This document shows, one piece after another, positions 1 through 7,067 of a DNA stretch of 36,532 bases (position 1 is the stretch's first letter; the number at the start of each line of letters is the position of its first letter). Source of the stretch: Actinoallomurus sp. Its GTDB lineage: Bacteria; Actinomycetota; Actinomycetes; Streptosporangiales; Streptosporangiaceae. The notes below the pieces were generated by a model that saw only the letters and a program-made list of their open reading frames with translations, had not been told where the DNA came from and ran no database searches. The DNA is taken from assembly GCA_025964685.1 (NCBI GenBank), contig JAOPYG010000076.1, positions 1-36,532 on the forward strand. The letters run 5' to 3'. The position numbers and the translations under genes were made by a program.

Positions 1-1
1 G

Positions 2-85
2 GTCCTGATCTCGCTCTGGCACGTCCGGACCCGGCCCGCCACGGCGGGTCCCCTCATCGCCCCGACCACCAAGGAACCCGCATGA
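2..85 (+). CDS. 3' end of an upstream gene, possibly a membrane transporter (partial)
   Basis: The frame entering the window at base 2 stays open for 27 codons and ends in a TGA that overlaps the ATG of the next gene (ATGA, 82-85). The visible tail begins VLISLWHVRTRPATAGP, a short hydrophobic stretch followed by a polar tail. This would fit the end of a last transmembrane helix in a permease, but it is too short to assign. The 4-nt overlap suggests co-transcription with the following PBP2-fold gene. Support is the open frame, codon bias and the overlap only. Confidence 0.45.
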   Translation, partial: VLISLWHVRTRPATAGPLIAPTTKEPA

Positions 86-1112
86 GCGTTCGCGTGCCGC
101 TGACCCTCGCCTGCTGGGACTACGACCGCACCGAACCGCTACGGGATGGGCGGATCAGGCCCGACGGCATCGACCTCACCTACCTCTCCCTTCCGGTCGA
201 GGAGACCTTCTTCCGGATGGCGCGGTACCGGGAGTTCGACGCGGCGGAGATGTCCCTTTCCTCCTACGTGCTCACGCTGTTCCAGGACGCGCCCTTCATC
301 GTCATCCCGGTCTTCCCGTCGAGGGCGTTCGGGCACAACGGAATCTACGTCCACGCCGACAGCGGGATCTCACGGCCGGAGGACCTACGGGGACGACTGG
401 TGGGGGTGCCGGAGTACCAGGTCACCGCGGCGGTGTGGATCCGCGGCATCCTCGCCGAGCACCACGGCGTGCCGGTCGAGTCGGTCCGCTACCGCACCGG
501 CGGCCTGCACTCGGCGGGCCGGGTGGAAAAGCTCCGGCTCGACCTGCCCGAGAGCGTGGACGTCGCACCGATCCCGCCGGACCGCACGCTCACGGAGATG
601 CTCGCGAGCGGGGAGATCGACGCGCTCCACACCCGCGCACACCCCGGCCGTACGCCGAGGGCGACCCCCGGGTACTGCGGCTGTTCGCCGACCCGGCCAC
701 GGCGGAGGCGGACTACTTCTCCAGCACCGGTATCTTCCCGATCATGCACGTCATCGCACTGCGCCGTGACGTCCACGAAGGGGGGCCCTGGATCGCCCGG
801 TCGCTGTACAAGGCGTTCGAGCAGGCCAGGGTGGAGACCATGCGGCGCATGGAGGAGACGGCCGCCTCGCGGTACCTGCTCCCCTGGCTGTACGCCGAGA
901 CCGAGCGCACCCGCCGACTCATGGGCGATGACTTCTGGACGTACGGCCTGAAGGGCAACGAGCCGACGCTGAACACCTTCCTGCGCTACTCCCACGAACA
1001 AGGCCTGGCCGGACGCCTCCTGTCCCCCGCCGAACTCTTCGCCCCCGAAACGCTGGAGTCCTTCGTCATCGACTACGGAAGAAAACCTGTTGCCGTCGCA
1101 GCGTGCTGCTGA
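82..1112 (+). pseudogene. 4,5-dihydroxyphthalate decarboxylase-like / PBP2-fold protein, frameshifted
   Basis: The N-terminal part (LTLACWDYDRTEPL, then DGIDLTYLSLPVEETFFRM and EFDAAEMSLSSYV) is typical of proteins annotated as 4,5-dihydroxyphthalate decarboxylase or solitary ABC-transporter substrate-binding protein. These have a periplasmic-binding type 2 fold and no signal peptide. The reading frame breaks near 625-650. Up to ALHT the family sequence is in the frame of base 82; from PRPYAEGDPRVLRLF to the stop at 1112 it continues in the next frame, including FWTYGLKGNEPTL and FVIDYGRKP. Adding one base to the C-rich run near 630 would restore one protein of about 343 residues. Start: ATG at 82 after AAGGAA. 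This is either a real 1-nt deletion or a sequencing error. The substrate is unknown, and the decarboxylase role is inferred from family only. Confidence 0.75.
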
Positions 1113-1152
1113 GGAAACTTCCTCTCACTGCCCGGACCGACCAGGAAATGAG

Positions 1153-1953
1153 ATGTTGGCCGACGAGGACGTTGAAGCGTTCGTCGAGAATGGGTTCGTG
1201 CGCGTCGCCGGCGCATTCTCTCGTTCGGTCGCCGATCGGTGCCGGGCCGAGCTGTGGGAGGCGACAGGTTGCGATCCCGACGACAGCTCAACCTGGACTG
1301 AGCCGGTCATTCGCCTGGGCGGCTTCGCTACTCCCCCGTTTCGCGAGGCGGCCAACACCGCAGTGCTGCATGAGGCCTTCGACCAACTCGTAGGCCCGAC
1401 GCGCTGGCGTCCTCCTCAGGGGCTGGGTACTTTTCCGGTGCGCTTCCCCAGTGACCAAGAACCCGGCGACGATGGATGGCACGTGGAAGCCGGCTTCGCC
1501 GGCGATGCCGGAGAGTTCCGTGTGAACCTGCGGTCCCGTGGGCGGGCGCTCCTTATGCTGTTCCTGTTCTCCGACGTCGGTCCCGAGGACGCGCCCACTC
1601 GGATTCGGGTCGGCTCGCACCTCGACGTTCCGGCGCTGCTGGCCGACGCGGGAGCAGAAGGGCGAGAGTGGTTTCCCCTGTGCGGCGGTGCCATACGCGC
1701 CAGTGAGGGGCGACCCGAGGTCGCCGCGACGGGCGAGACAGGTGACGTGTTCCTGTGCCACCCTTTCCTCGTTCACGCCGCCCAGCCACATCGCGGACGT
1801 GTCCCCCGATTCATGGCGCAACCCCCGCTCGAGCCGATCGGCATGCTTGACCTCTCCGGCGCGGCACCGACCCCGGTCGAGCAAGCAATCTTGAACGGAT
1901 TGGAATGGCGCCAAAGGCCGTTTAGAACGTTCAGCACGACCACCGAATCATGA
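1153..1953 (+). CDS. PhyH (phytanoyl-CoA dioxygenase) family Fe(II)/2-oxoglutarate oxygenase
   Basis: A 266-residue protein resembling the PhyH family of non-haem iron, 2-oxoglutarate-dependent oxygenases. The N-terminus EDVEAFVENGFVRVAGAFS is the usual opening of the fold. Candidate iron ligands are His110 and Glu112 (WHVEAGF; the family more often has HxD) and a distal His near 208 (LVHAAQPHRG). Arg219 (PRFMAQPP) is suited to bind the 2-oxoglutarate carboxylate. I chose ATG 1153, after AGGA at 1143-1146; a TTG at 1090 would overlap the preceding gene. Codons such as aat, ttg, caa and ggt are commoner here than next door, which suggests a different recent history. The substrate cannot be told; many bacterial members act on small metabolites rather than phytanoyl-CoA. 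Confidence 0.8.
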   Translation: MLADEDVEAFVENGFVRVAGAFSRSVADRCRAELWEATGCDPDDSSTWTEPVIRLGGFATPPFREAANTAVLHEAFDQLVGPTRWRPPQGLGTFPVRFPSDQEPGDDGWHVEAGFAGDAGEFRVNLRSRGRALLMLFLFSDVGPEDAPTRIRVGSHLDVPALLADAGAEGREWFPLCGGAIRASEGRPEVAATGETGDVFLCHPFLVHAAQPHRGRVPRFMAQPPLEPIGMLDLSGAAPTPVEQAILNGLEWRQRPFRTFSTTTES

Positions 1954-2007
1954 CGGAGGTGCCCACCTCCGGGCCACAAGCGGGCCGGGGTGACGCATCA
2001 TGGAGTC

Positions 2008-2193
2008 ATGGCAGACGACGAGCGCACCGAGGACGACACCCGCACCCCGCAGACGGAGCGCTGGCGTGAGCTGCCCGAGCGCACCCGCCCGGAGGACCTG
2101 GTCTCCGGACATCGCGACCCGGCGGTGCCCGGTTCCGTCATGAGCGCCCCCGACGCTCAGCAGGAGTTCACCATCCGGCACGCGGCCGGCTGA
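2008..2193 (+). CDS. small acidic protein of unknown function
   Basis: A 61-residue, highly charged, probably soluble and disordered protein (MADDERTEDDTRTPQ at the start; no cysteines, no membrane segment). I do not recognise a family. Codon third positions are strongly G/C, as in real genes here. GGAG at 2002-2005 is close to the ATG at 2008; an in-frame GTG at 1990 would add six residues. It lies alone between the PhyH gene and the convergent GntR regulator, ending 29 bp short of the latter's stop. Confidence 0.5.
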   Translation: MADDERTEDDTRTPQTERWRELPERTRPEDLVSGHRDPAVPGSVMSAPDAQQEFTIRHAAG

Positions 2194-2201
2194 CCCGCAA
2201 A

Positions 2202-2218
2202 CCCCGGCCGCGGCGGGG
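2202..2218. terminator. possible bidirectional terminator hairpin
   Basis: CCCCG (2202-2206) pairs with CGGGG (2214-2218) around a 7-nt GC-rich loop, in the short gap between the convergent small-protein and GntR genes. There is no T-tract, so strength is uncertain. Confidence 0.35.
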
Positions 2219-2221
2219 CGA

Positions 2222-2884
2222 TCAGTGACGGCCGAGGAGGTTGTCGGAGACGTGCTCCAGGTGGGTACGCATGGCATCCCGCGCGCCTTCGGGGTCACGG
2301 TCGCGTAGTGCCTCGACGATGGTCGTGTGCTCGGAGTGGTAGCAGCGCATGCGCTCGGGCGTGGACGTACGGCGTTTCAGGCTGCCCCAGACCGGCAGGG
2401 CCCGGGCGGTGTTCATGACGTCGAACATGTTCATCAGCAGCCCGTTGTGGCCGGCCTGGGCGATGGCGCGGTGAAGGTGGGTGTCCCAGGTCTCGAATTC
2501 CTGGTGCTCCTCGCTTCGGCCACCGCGATCCAGGAAATGTCCGATGTGCTCCAGGTCGGCCTGGGTGGCGACGCGGGCTGCGAGCGCGCTCACCGGAGGT
2601 TCGATCAGCAGGCGAACCTGCATGATCTCGGCGGGGCTGGTGTCGGCCGGCGCCGTGTCGGCCAGGGGAAGGACGGCATCAGTGAGGAACGTGCCGCGCC
2701 CGACCTGACGTACGACCATGCCCTCCCGTTCAAGGATCTCCAGGGCCCGGCGGATGGCGCTGCGCGGCACCGTGAGGCGCTCGACGAGCGCGCGTTCGGT
2801 GGGCAGTTTGGTGCCCGGGCCGAGCGTGCCCCTCTGGACCCCCTCCTGCAGGAGCGCCCGCAGTGATCCTTCGACGGTCGTCAT
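2222..2884 (-). CDS. GntR-family (FadR subfamily) transcriptional regulator
   Basis: A 220-residue repressor-type protein. Residues about 5-67 form a GntR winged helix (KLPTERALVERLTVPRSAIR, then LEREGMVVRQVGRGTFL). The rest is an FCD effector domain with the usual metal ligands: Asp134, His138, His186 and His208. FCD regulators commonly sense carboxylic acids or sugar acids from the pathway they control. It is divergent from the FAH/hydrolase/amidohydrolase operon and is its obvious regulator. The ATG at 2884 is chosen; an in-frame TTG at 2911 would extend into an ATTGGT box. Phased boxes lie directly upstream of both this gene and the operon, which suggests autoregulation. The ligand is unknown. 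Confidence 0.88.
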   Translation of the reverse strand: MTTVEGSLRALLQEGVQRGTLGPGTKLPTERALVERLTVPRSAIRRALEILEREGMVVRQVGRGTFLTDAVLPLADTAPADTSPAEIMQVRLLIEPPVSALAARVATQADLEHIGHFLDRGGRSEEHQEFETWDTHLHRAIAQAGHNGLLMNMFDVMNTARALPVWGSLKRRTSTPERMRCYHSEHTTIVEALRDRDPEGARDAMRTHLEHVSDNLLGRH

Positions 2885-2896
2885 CCCACCATCGTA

Positions 2897-2912
2897 ACCA
2901 ATAGCGACCAAT
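2897..2912 (-). promoter_or_regulatory. two 10-bp-phased ATTGGT boxes upstream of the GntR gene
   Basis: ACCAAT on the plus strand (ATTGGT on the minus strand) occurs at 2897-2902 and 2907-2912, start-to-start 10 bp. The pair lies 13-28 bp upstream of the GntR start, oriented toward the gntR side. The same word, inverted, recurs across the divergent promoter. Likely autoregulatory operator. Confidence 0.6.
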
Positions 2913-2942
2913 TCTCGTGTGTCAGACGTGTTACTTCACCCC

Positions 2943-2971
2943 TCGACATAGCGGCCCACGCGTCGTAGCGT
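2943..2971 (+). promoter_or_regulatory. candidate promoter of the FAH operon
   Basis: TCGACA (2943-2948), a 17-bp spacer, then TAGCGT (2966-2971). Transcription would start near 2978, immediately before the phased ATTGGT array. Plausible by spacing and hexamers only. Confidence 0.35.
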
Positions 2972-2983
2972 GGCCGACATCAG

Positions 2984-3018
2984 ATTGGTCCTTATTGGTT
3001 CGGATTGGTGCAGATTGA
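2984..3018 (+). promoter_or_regulatory. phased ATTGGT operator array overlapping the FAH start codon
   Basis: ATTGGT begins at 2984, 2994 and 3004, and a fourth partial copy (ATTGA) begins at 3014, all exactly 10 bp apart, so they lie on one face of the helix. The last copy contains the proposed TTG start codon (3015-3017). Position just downstream of a candidate promoter fits a repressor roadblock. Binding by the adjacent GntR protein is inference. Confidence 0.65.
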
Positions 3019-3899
3019 AGCTCGTGACTTTCTCCGCCGGACGCGAAGAACGCGTGGGTGTCGTCGACGGCGAGCGTGGCGTGGTTCGCGACGTGACGGC
3101 CCTGCTTCCCCCTGCCACCGGGGTGCTCGCGGTCATCGAGGGGTGGGACGAACTCGGCCCGGCGCTGCGTGACGGCGCCGACGGCGCGACCGCGATCCCC
3201 CTGGACTCGGTGGATCTGCTGGCCCCGATCCCCGCACCCCGCCGCAACATCTTCTGCGTCGGCAAGAACTACCGCGACCACGCTGCGGAGTTCGGTCGCA
3301 GCGGCTACGACTCGCCGAGCCGCTCGGAGGATCTGCCGGACAGGCCCATCGTCTTCAGCAAGGCCACGACGTCGGTCGTGGGTCCCGGAGCGCGCATCGA
3401 CCCGCACCCCGACGTGACCCGTGAGCTGGACTACGAGGGCGAGCTATGCGTGATCATCGGGCGCGGCGGCCGGGGGGTCTCGCGGGATCAGGCGTACGAC
3501 CATGTGTGGGGCTACACGATCGTCAACGACGTGACGGCCCGCGACATGCAACGCGATCACAAGCAGTGGCTGCTGGGCAAGTCGCTCGACACCCACTGCC
3601 CCATGGGACCGTACGCGGTCACCGCGGACGAGATCGTCGACGTGGCCGGCCTGCGAGTCCGGACCACGGTCAACGGAGAGCCGCGGCAGGACGCCCCCGT
3701 CAAGGACCTGATCTTCGACATCCCCGAGCTGATCGCCACGATCTCCGCGGGAATCTCGCTGCTGCCCGGCGACCTGATCGCCACCGGTACGCCGGCCGGC
3801 GTCGGGATCGGCTTCGACCCCCCGAAGTTCCTCGCGGCGGGTGACGTCATCGAAGTGACGATCACCGGGCTCGGCACGCTGTCCAACCACGTCGGCTGA
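3015..3899 (+). CDS. fumarylacetoacetate hydrolase (FAH) family protein
   Basis: A 294-residue protein of the FAH superfamily, divalent-metal enzymes that hydrolyse, decarboxylate or isomerise 2-oxo/acylpyruvate-type products of aromatic and amino-acid breakdown. The N-terminal segment MKLVTFSAG is followed by the core: NIFCVGKNYRDHAAEFG (79-95), DYEGELCVIIG (139-149) with metal ligands Glu141 and Glu143, and IVNDVTARDMQ (169-179) with Asp172. The C-terminal GDLIATGTPAGVG (252-264) is characteristic. I chose TTG 3015 because it gives the usual N-terminus; an upstream GTG at 2970 would add atypical residues. First gene of an operon with the alpha/beta hydrolase (16-bp gap) and the amidohydrolase. 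Its exact reaction is unknown. Confidence 0.88.
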   Translation: MKLVTFSAGREERVGVVDGERGVVRDVTALLPPATGVLAVIEGWDELGPALRDGADGATAIPLDSVDLLAPIPAPRRNIFCVGKNYRDHAAEFGRSGYDSPSRSEDLPDRPIVFSKATTSVVGPGARIDPHPDVTRELDYEGELCVIIGRGGRGVSRDQAYDHVWGYTIVNDVTARDMQRDHKQWLLGKSLDTHCPMGPYAVTADEIVDVAGLRVRTTVNGEPRQDAPVKDLIFDIPELIATISAGISLLPGDLIATGTPAGVGIGFDPPKFLAAGDVIEVTITGLGTLSNHVG

Positions 3900-3915
3900 A
3901 ACGGAGAAGACGAAT

Positions 3916-4677
3916 ATGCAGGTCAACGGCAGGGAACTGGCGGTCGAGGTCGACGGGCAGGGCCCCCCGGTCCTGATGGTGCACGGCCTCGGCGGCACCT
4001 CGAACTTCTACCAGGTACAGGCCGACGCCCTGGCCGAGCGTTTCCAGGTGATCCGGGTCGACTCCGCCGGAGCGGGCCGCTCACCGGTCGCCGACGGCAT
4101 CAGTGTCGAGAGCCACGCCGACGATCTGGCCGCGGTCCTGGACGAGCTGGACATCGCCACCGCGGCGGTCGTCGGTCACTCGCTCGGCACTCTCGTCGTA
4201 CGGACTCTGGCCGCCCGCCATCTCGGCAAGGTCTCCGCGCTCGCGCTGCTCGGCGCCGTACGCGCCCCGACCGACGCGGTTCGCAAGGCCCAGCGTGATC
4301 GCGCCGCCGTGCTGCGCGAGCAGGGCACCGCTCCGGTGGCTCCCGGCGTCGTGGCCAACGCGCTGTCCGAGACGACTCGCCGCGACCGGCCCGAGGTCGC
4401 CGCCTTCGTACGGGAGCTCGTCATGCGCCAGGACGCCGAGGGCTACGCGCGCAACTGCGAGGCCCTGGGCGCTGCTGGCGATCCCGGCCCGATCGACCCC
4501 GCGCTGCCACTTCTGCTGATCACCGGCGCCGACGACAAGGTCGGTCCCCCCGACGCGAGCCGCGAACTCGCCGACGCCCATGGCACGGCCACCCTGGAGA
4601 TCGTGCCGGGCGTCGGCCACTGGACGGCCCTGGAGGCCGCCGCGACCACCACCACCCACCTCCTCAAATTCCTCTGA
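3916..4677 (+). CDS. alpha/beta-fold hydrolase
   Basis: A 253-residue single-domain alpha/beta hydrolase. Oxyanion-loop HGLGG is at 23-27, the nucleophile elbow GHSLG at 87-91 (Ser89), the acid in LLITGADDKVGPP (Asp206 or 207) and the base His235 in PGVGHW. Size and layout resemble 3-oxoadipate enol-lactonase, esterase and meta-cleavage-product hydrolase relatives. GGAGA precedes the ATG. Second gene of the GntR-controlled operon, between the FAH-family enzyme and the amidohydrolase, so it probably hydrolyses a pathway ester, lactone or C-C bond. The particular substrate cannot be read from the sequence. Confidence 0.85.
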   Translation: MQVNGRELAVEVDGQGPPVLMVHGLGGTSNFYQVQADALAERFQVIRVDSAGAGRSPVADGISVESHADDLAAVLDELDIATAAVVGHSLGTLVVRTLAARHLGKVSALALLGAVRAPTDAVRKAQRDRAAVLREQGTAPVAPGVVANALSETTRRDRPEVAAFVRELVMRQDAEGYARNCEALGAAGDPGPIDPALPLLLITGADDKVGPPDASRELADAHGTATLEIVPGVGHWTALEAAATTTTHLLKFL

Positions 4678-4715
4678 CTCCCCCATAACCCCCGAACGGC
4701 GAGGAGGGATCCCCG

Positions 4716-5957
4716 ATGCCGGTCCCGACCCACAAGACTCTCTTCCGCGACGTCAAAATCCTCGACTCCACCGGTGCCGACCCCTACCCCGGCGACGTGC
4801 TCGTCGACAACGACCGCATCGCGGCCGTCGGCGCCGTCGACCCGGGCAACGCCTCGGATGCCCAGGTCATCGAAGGCCGCGGCCGCGTCCTGATGTCCGG
4901 ACTGTGTGACGCGCACACCCACTTCAGCTGGAACAACAGTGCCGACCTGGACGGCCTGGGCACCATGCCGGTCGAGGAACACCTGCTGTTCTCCGTCGAG
5001 TCCGCGCGCACGTACATCGATTCGGGCTACACGATGTGCCTGGGCGCCGCCTCCGCCAAGGAGCGCCTCGACGTCGTGTGCCGCGACGCGATCAACGCCG
5101 GCCGCATCCCCGGGCCGCGCTACCTGGCGAACGGCCCGGAGATCGCGGTGACCGGCGGCGCGCTGATCAAGTCCATCACCAAGTTCGCCGACGGCCCCGA
5201 AGGCATGCGCAAGGCCGTTCGCGAGCTGGTCGACATCGGCGTGGACCAGATCAAGCTGTCCATGACCGGCGAGGAGATCACCGGCACCCAGCGCGCGGAG
5301 GACACCTACTTCTCCGACGAGGAGGTCGCCGCCGCCGTCGCCGAGGCCCACCGCCGGGGCAAGCGCGTCTGCGCCCACGCCCGCAGCGCCGAGAGCGTAA
5401 AGATGTGCGTACGCAACGGGGTCGACATCATCTACCACGCCAGCTTCACCGACGAAGAGGGCATGGACATGCTGGAGGCCAACAAGGACTGGGTGTTCGT
5501 CGCGCCCGGCATCAACTGGCTGATCGCGACGCTGTACGAAGCGGAGTCCTTCGGCTTCCCGCAGGAGGCAGCCGAGGCCGTCGGCTACAAGCGCGAACTG
5601 GAGATCGCCACCGAGGGGCTGCGCGAGATGCACCGCCGCGGAATCCGCGTCCTGCCCGGCGGCGACTACGGCTTCGCGTGGACCCCGCACGGCACGTACG
5701 CCCGCGACCTGCAGCACTTCGTCGAACGCCTCGGCTTCACGCCGATGGAGGCGATCCTGTCGGCCACGGCACTGGGCGGCGAGATCATGCTCCGCCCCGA
5801 CGAGCTCGGCAAGGTCCAGCCCGGTTACCTCGCCGACCTGCTCCTCGTCGACGGCGATCCCCTCGCCGACATCACCGTTCTTCAGGATCACGAGAAACTG
5901 CACTACATCATGAAGGACGGCCGCTTCCACAAGGCACAGGAGCCGGCGCACGCCTGA
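4716..5957 (+). CDS. metal-dependent amidohydrolase (imidazolonepropionase-like)
   Basis: A 413-residue amidohydrolase-superfamily TIM-barrel enzyme. The small beta-domain segment (DVLVDNDRIAAVG) leads to the metal motif CDAHTHFSW (His67, His69). Then come Lys180 in DQIKLSMTGEE (a candidate carboxylated bridging lysine), His221 (VCAHARSAES), His241 (IIYHASFTDEEG) and Asp317 (GGDYGFAW). The C-terminal GYLADLLLVDGDPLADI is typical. All ligands needed for a binuclear or mononuclear centre appear intact. A strong GAGGAGGGA precedes the ATG. Last gene of the operon, followed by a strong terminator. It likely hydrolyses a cyclic or linear amide of the pathway; the substrate is unknown. Confidence 0.87.
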   Translation: MPVPTHKTLFRDVKILDSTGADPYPGDVLVDNDRIAAVGAVDPGNASDAQVIEGRGRVLMSGLCDAHTHFSWNNSADLDGLGTMPVEEHLLFSVESARTYIDSGYTMCLGAASAKERLDVVCRDAINAGRIPGPRYLANGPEIAVTGGALIKSITKFADGPEGMRKAVRELVDIGVDQIKLSMTGEEITGTQRAEDTYFSDEEVAAAVAEAHRRGKRVCAHARSAESVKMCVRNGVDIIYHASFTDEEGMDMLEANKDWVFVAPGINWLIATLYEAESFGFPQEAAEAVGYKRELEIATEGLREMHRRGIRVLPGGDYGFAWTPHGTYARDLQHFVERLGFTPMEAILSATALGGEIMLRPDELGKVQPGYLADLLLVDGDPLADITVLQDHEKLHYIMKDGRFHKAQEPAHA

Positions 5958-5974
5958 CGGCCCCGCCGGCCGAC

Positions 5975-6016
5975 GCGCGTAGACCCCGGAGCGAACGTCG
6001 CCCCGGGGTCACGCGC
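5975..6016. terminator. strong bidirectional terminator hairpin
   Basis: GCGCGT-A-GACCCCGG (5975-5989) pairs with CCGGGGTC-ACGCGC (6003-6016): a 14-bp stem with one bulged A and a 13-nt loop. It sits between the convergent amidohydrolase and esterase genes, so it can serve both. Confidence 0.75.
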
Positions 6017-6028
6017 CAGATGCCGGGT

Positions 6029-6961
6029 TCAGCGTGTGTCGAGGACGCCGCTGAGGAAGGCGACGGCCTGGTCGATGGCGGCCTCGGCGGCATGGGTCTC
6101 GCGCAGCGGGTTGAGCATCACGAAGTCGTGGATGATGCCCTGGTAACGGACCGCGGTGACGGGTACGCCCGCCTGCCGCAGCTTGGCGGCGTACGCCTCG
6201 CCCTCATCCCGCAGCACGTCCGCCTCGGCGACGATGACCAGCGCCGGCGGGAGGCCGGCGAGCTGCTCGGTGGTCGCACGCAGCGGCGAGGCGGTGATCT
6301 CGCTGCGCTGGGCCTCGTCGGGGATGTACTGGTCCCAGAACCACTGCATCGCGTCGCGCCGCAGGAAGTAGCCCTCGGCGAACTCCTCGTAGGAGCCGGT
6401 GTCGAAGGCCGCGTTGGTGACCGGGTAGAACAGCACCTGGCCCAGGAGCGGCACGTCGCCCCGCTCCTTGGCGGTCAGGGTCAGCGAGGCGGCCATGTTC
6501 CCGCCGACCGAGTCGCCCGCCACCGCCATGCGCGTGGGGTCCAGGCCGTGCTCCGCGCCGTGCTCGACGACCCAGCGGGCGGCGGCGTGGTTCTCACCGA
6601 TGGCGACCGGGTAGCGCGCCTCGGGCGAGAGGCTGTAGTTGACGAACACCACGGCGGCGCCGGTGCCCAGCGCCAGCTCACGAGCCAGCCGGTCGTGCGT
6701 GTGGTCGTTGCCGAACACCCAGCCCGCGCCGTGGATGTAGAAGATCACCGGCAACGGGCCGTCGACGTCCGAGGGCCGGAAGATCGTGACCGCCGGGTCC
6801 GCCAGCGTCTCCTTGGTCGTGCCCGGCACCTCGACCTCGGGACTCTGCACCTGGTCCACGGTCGTGCGGCCCTCGACCGGGCCGAGGTCGAACAGGTACG
6901 GCGGCTTGGCGGTGGCGTCGGCGAATGCCTGGGCGGCGGGTTCGAGCACCGGTTCGGCCAT
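6029..6961 (-). CDS. HSL-family (GDXG) alpha/beta hydrolase / esterase
   Basis: A 310-residue esterase of the hormone-sensitive-lipase-like family (family IV, GDXG). The oxyanion motif HGAGW is at 77-81 (family consensus HGGGW). The nucleophile motif is GDSVGG (149-154, Ser151); Asp248 in VIVAEADVLRDEGEAY and His278 in GIIHDF complete the triad. There is no signal peptide, so it is cytoplasmic. ATG 6961 follows GAGGGA; an upstream in-frame start at 6994 is less likely. It is convergent with the catabolic operon and probably a stand-alone gene. Such enzymes act on short acyl esters; the natural substrate is unknown. Confidence 0.87.
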   Translation of the reverse strand: MAEPVLEPAAQAFADATAKPPYLFDLGPVEGRTTVDQVQSPEVEVPGTTKETLADPAVTIFRPSDVDGPLPVIFYIHGAGWVFGNDHTHDRLARELALGTGAAVVFVNYSLSPEARYPVAIGENHAAARWVVEHGAEHGLDPTRMAVAGDSVGGNMAASLTLTAKERGDVPLLGQVLFYPVTNAAFDTGSYEEFAEGYFLRRDAMQWFWDQYIPDEAQRSEITASPLRATTEQLAGLPPALVIVAEADVLRDEGEAYAAKLRQAGVPVTAVRYQGIIHDFVMLNPLRETHAAEAAIDQAVAFLSGVLDTR

Positions 6962-6994
6962 GATCTGTCCCTCTTCCAGTCGTGACGAATGCAC

Positions 6995-7022
6995 TGACCG
7001 CGGCGGGTTCGCCGGGCGGTCA
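6995..7022 (-). terminator. hairpin after the discoidin gene
   Basis: TGACCGC (6995-7001) pairs with GCGGTCA (7016-7022), and inside it GGCG (7002-7005) pairs with CGCC (7010-7013) with a GG bulge. It lies between the stop of the discoidin gene and the start of the esterase on the same strand, so it most likely ends the former. No T-run. Confidence 0.5.
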
Positions 7023-7067
7023 CGGCCTCCGTCAACATACCCACCGCCCTGGCTGTTCCCCCTCGCG

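Noticed and set aside
4443..5951. 502-codon open frame on the minus strand
   Set aside because: Shadow of the amidohydrolase gene; biased composition and no motifs, while the plus-strand gene has an intact metal site.
5036..6985. 649-codon plus-strand frame spanning two genes
   Set aside because: Runs out of frame through the amidohydrolase and antisense to the esterase, crossing the strong terminator between them.
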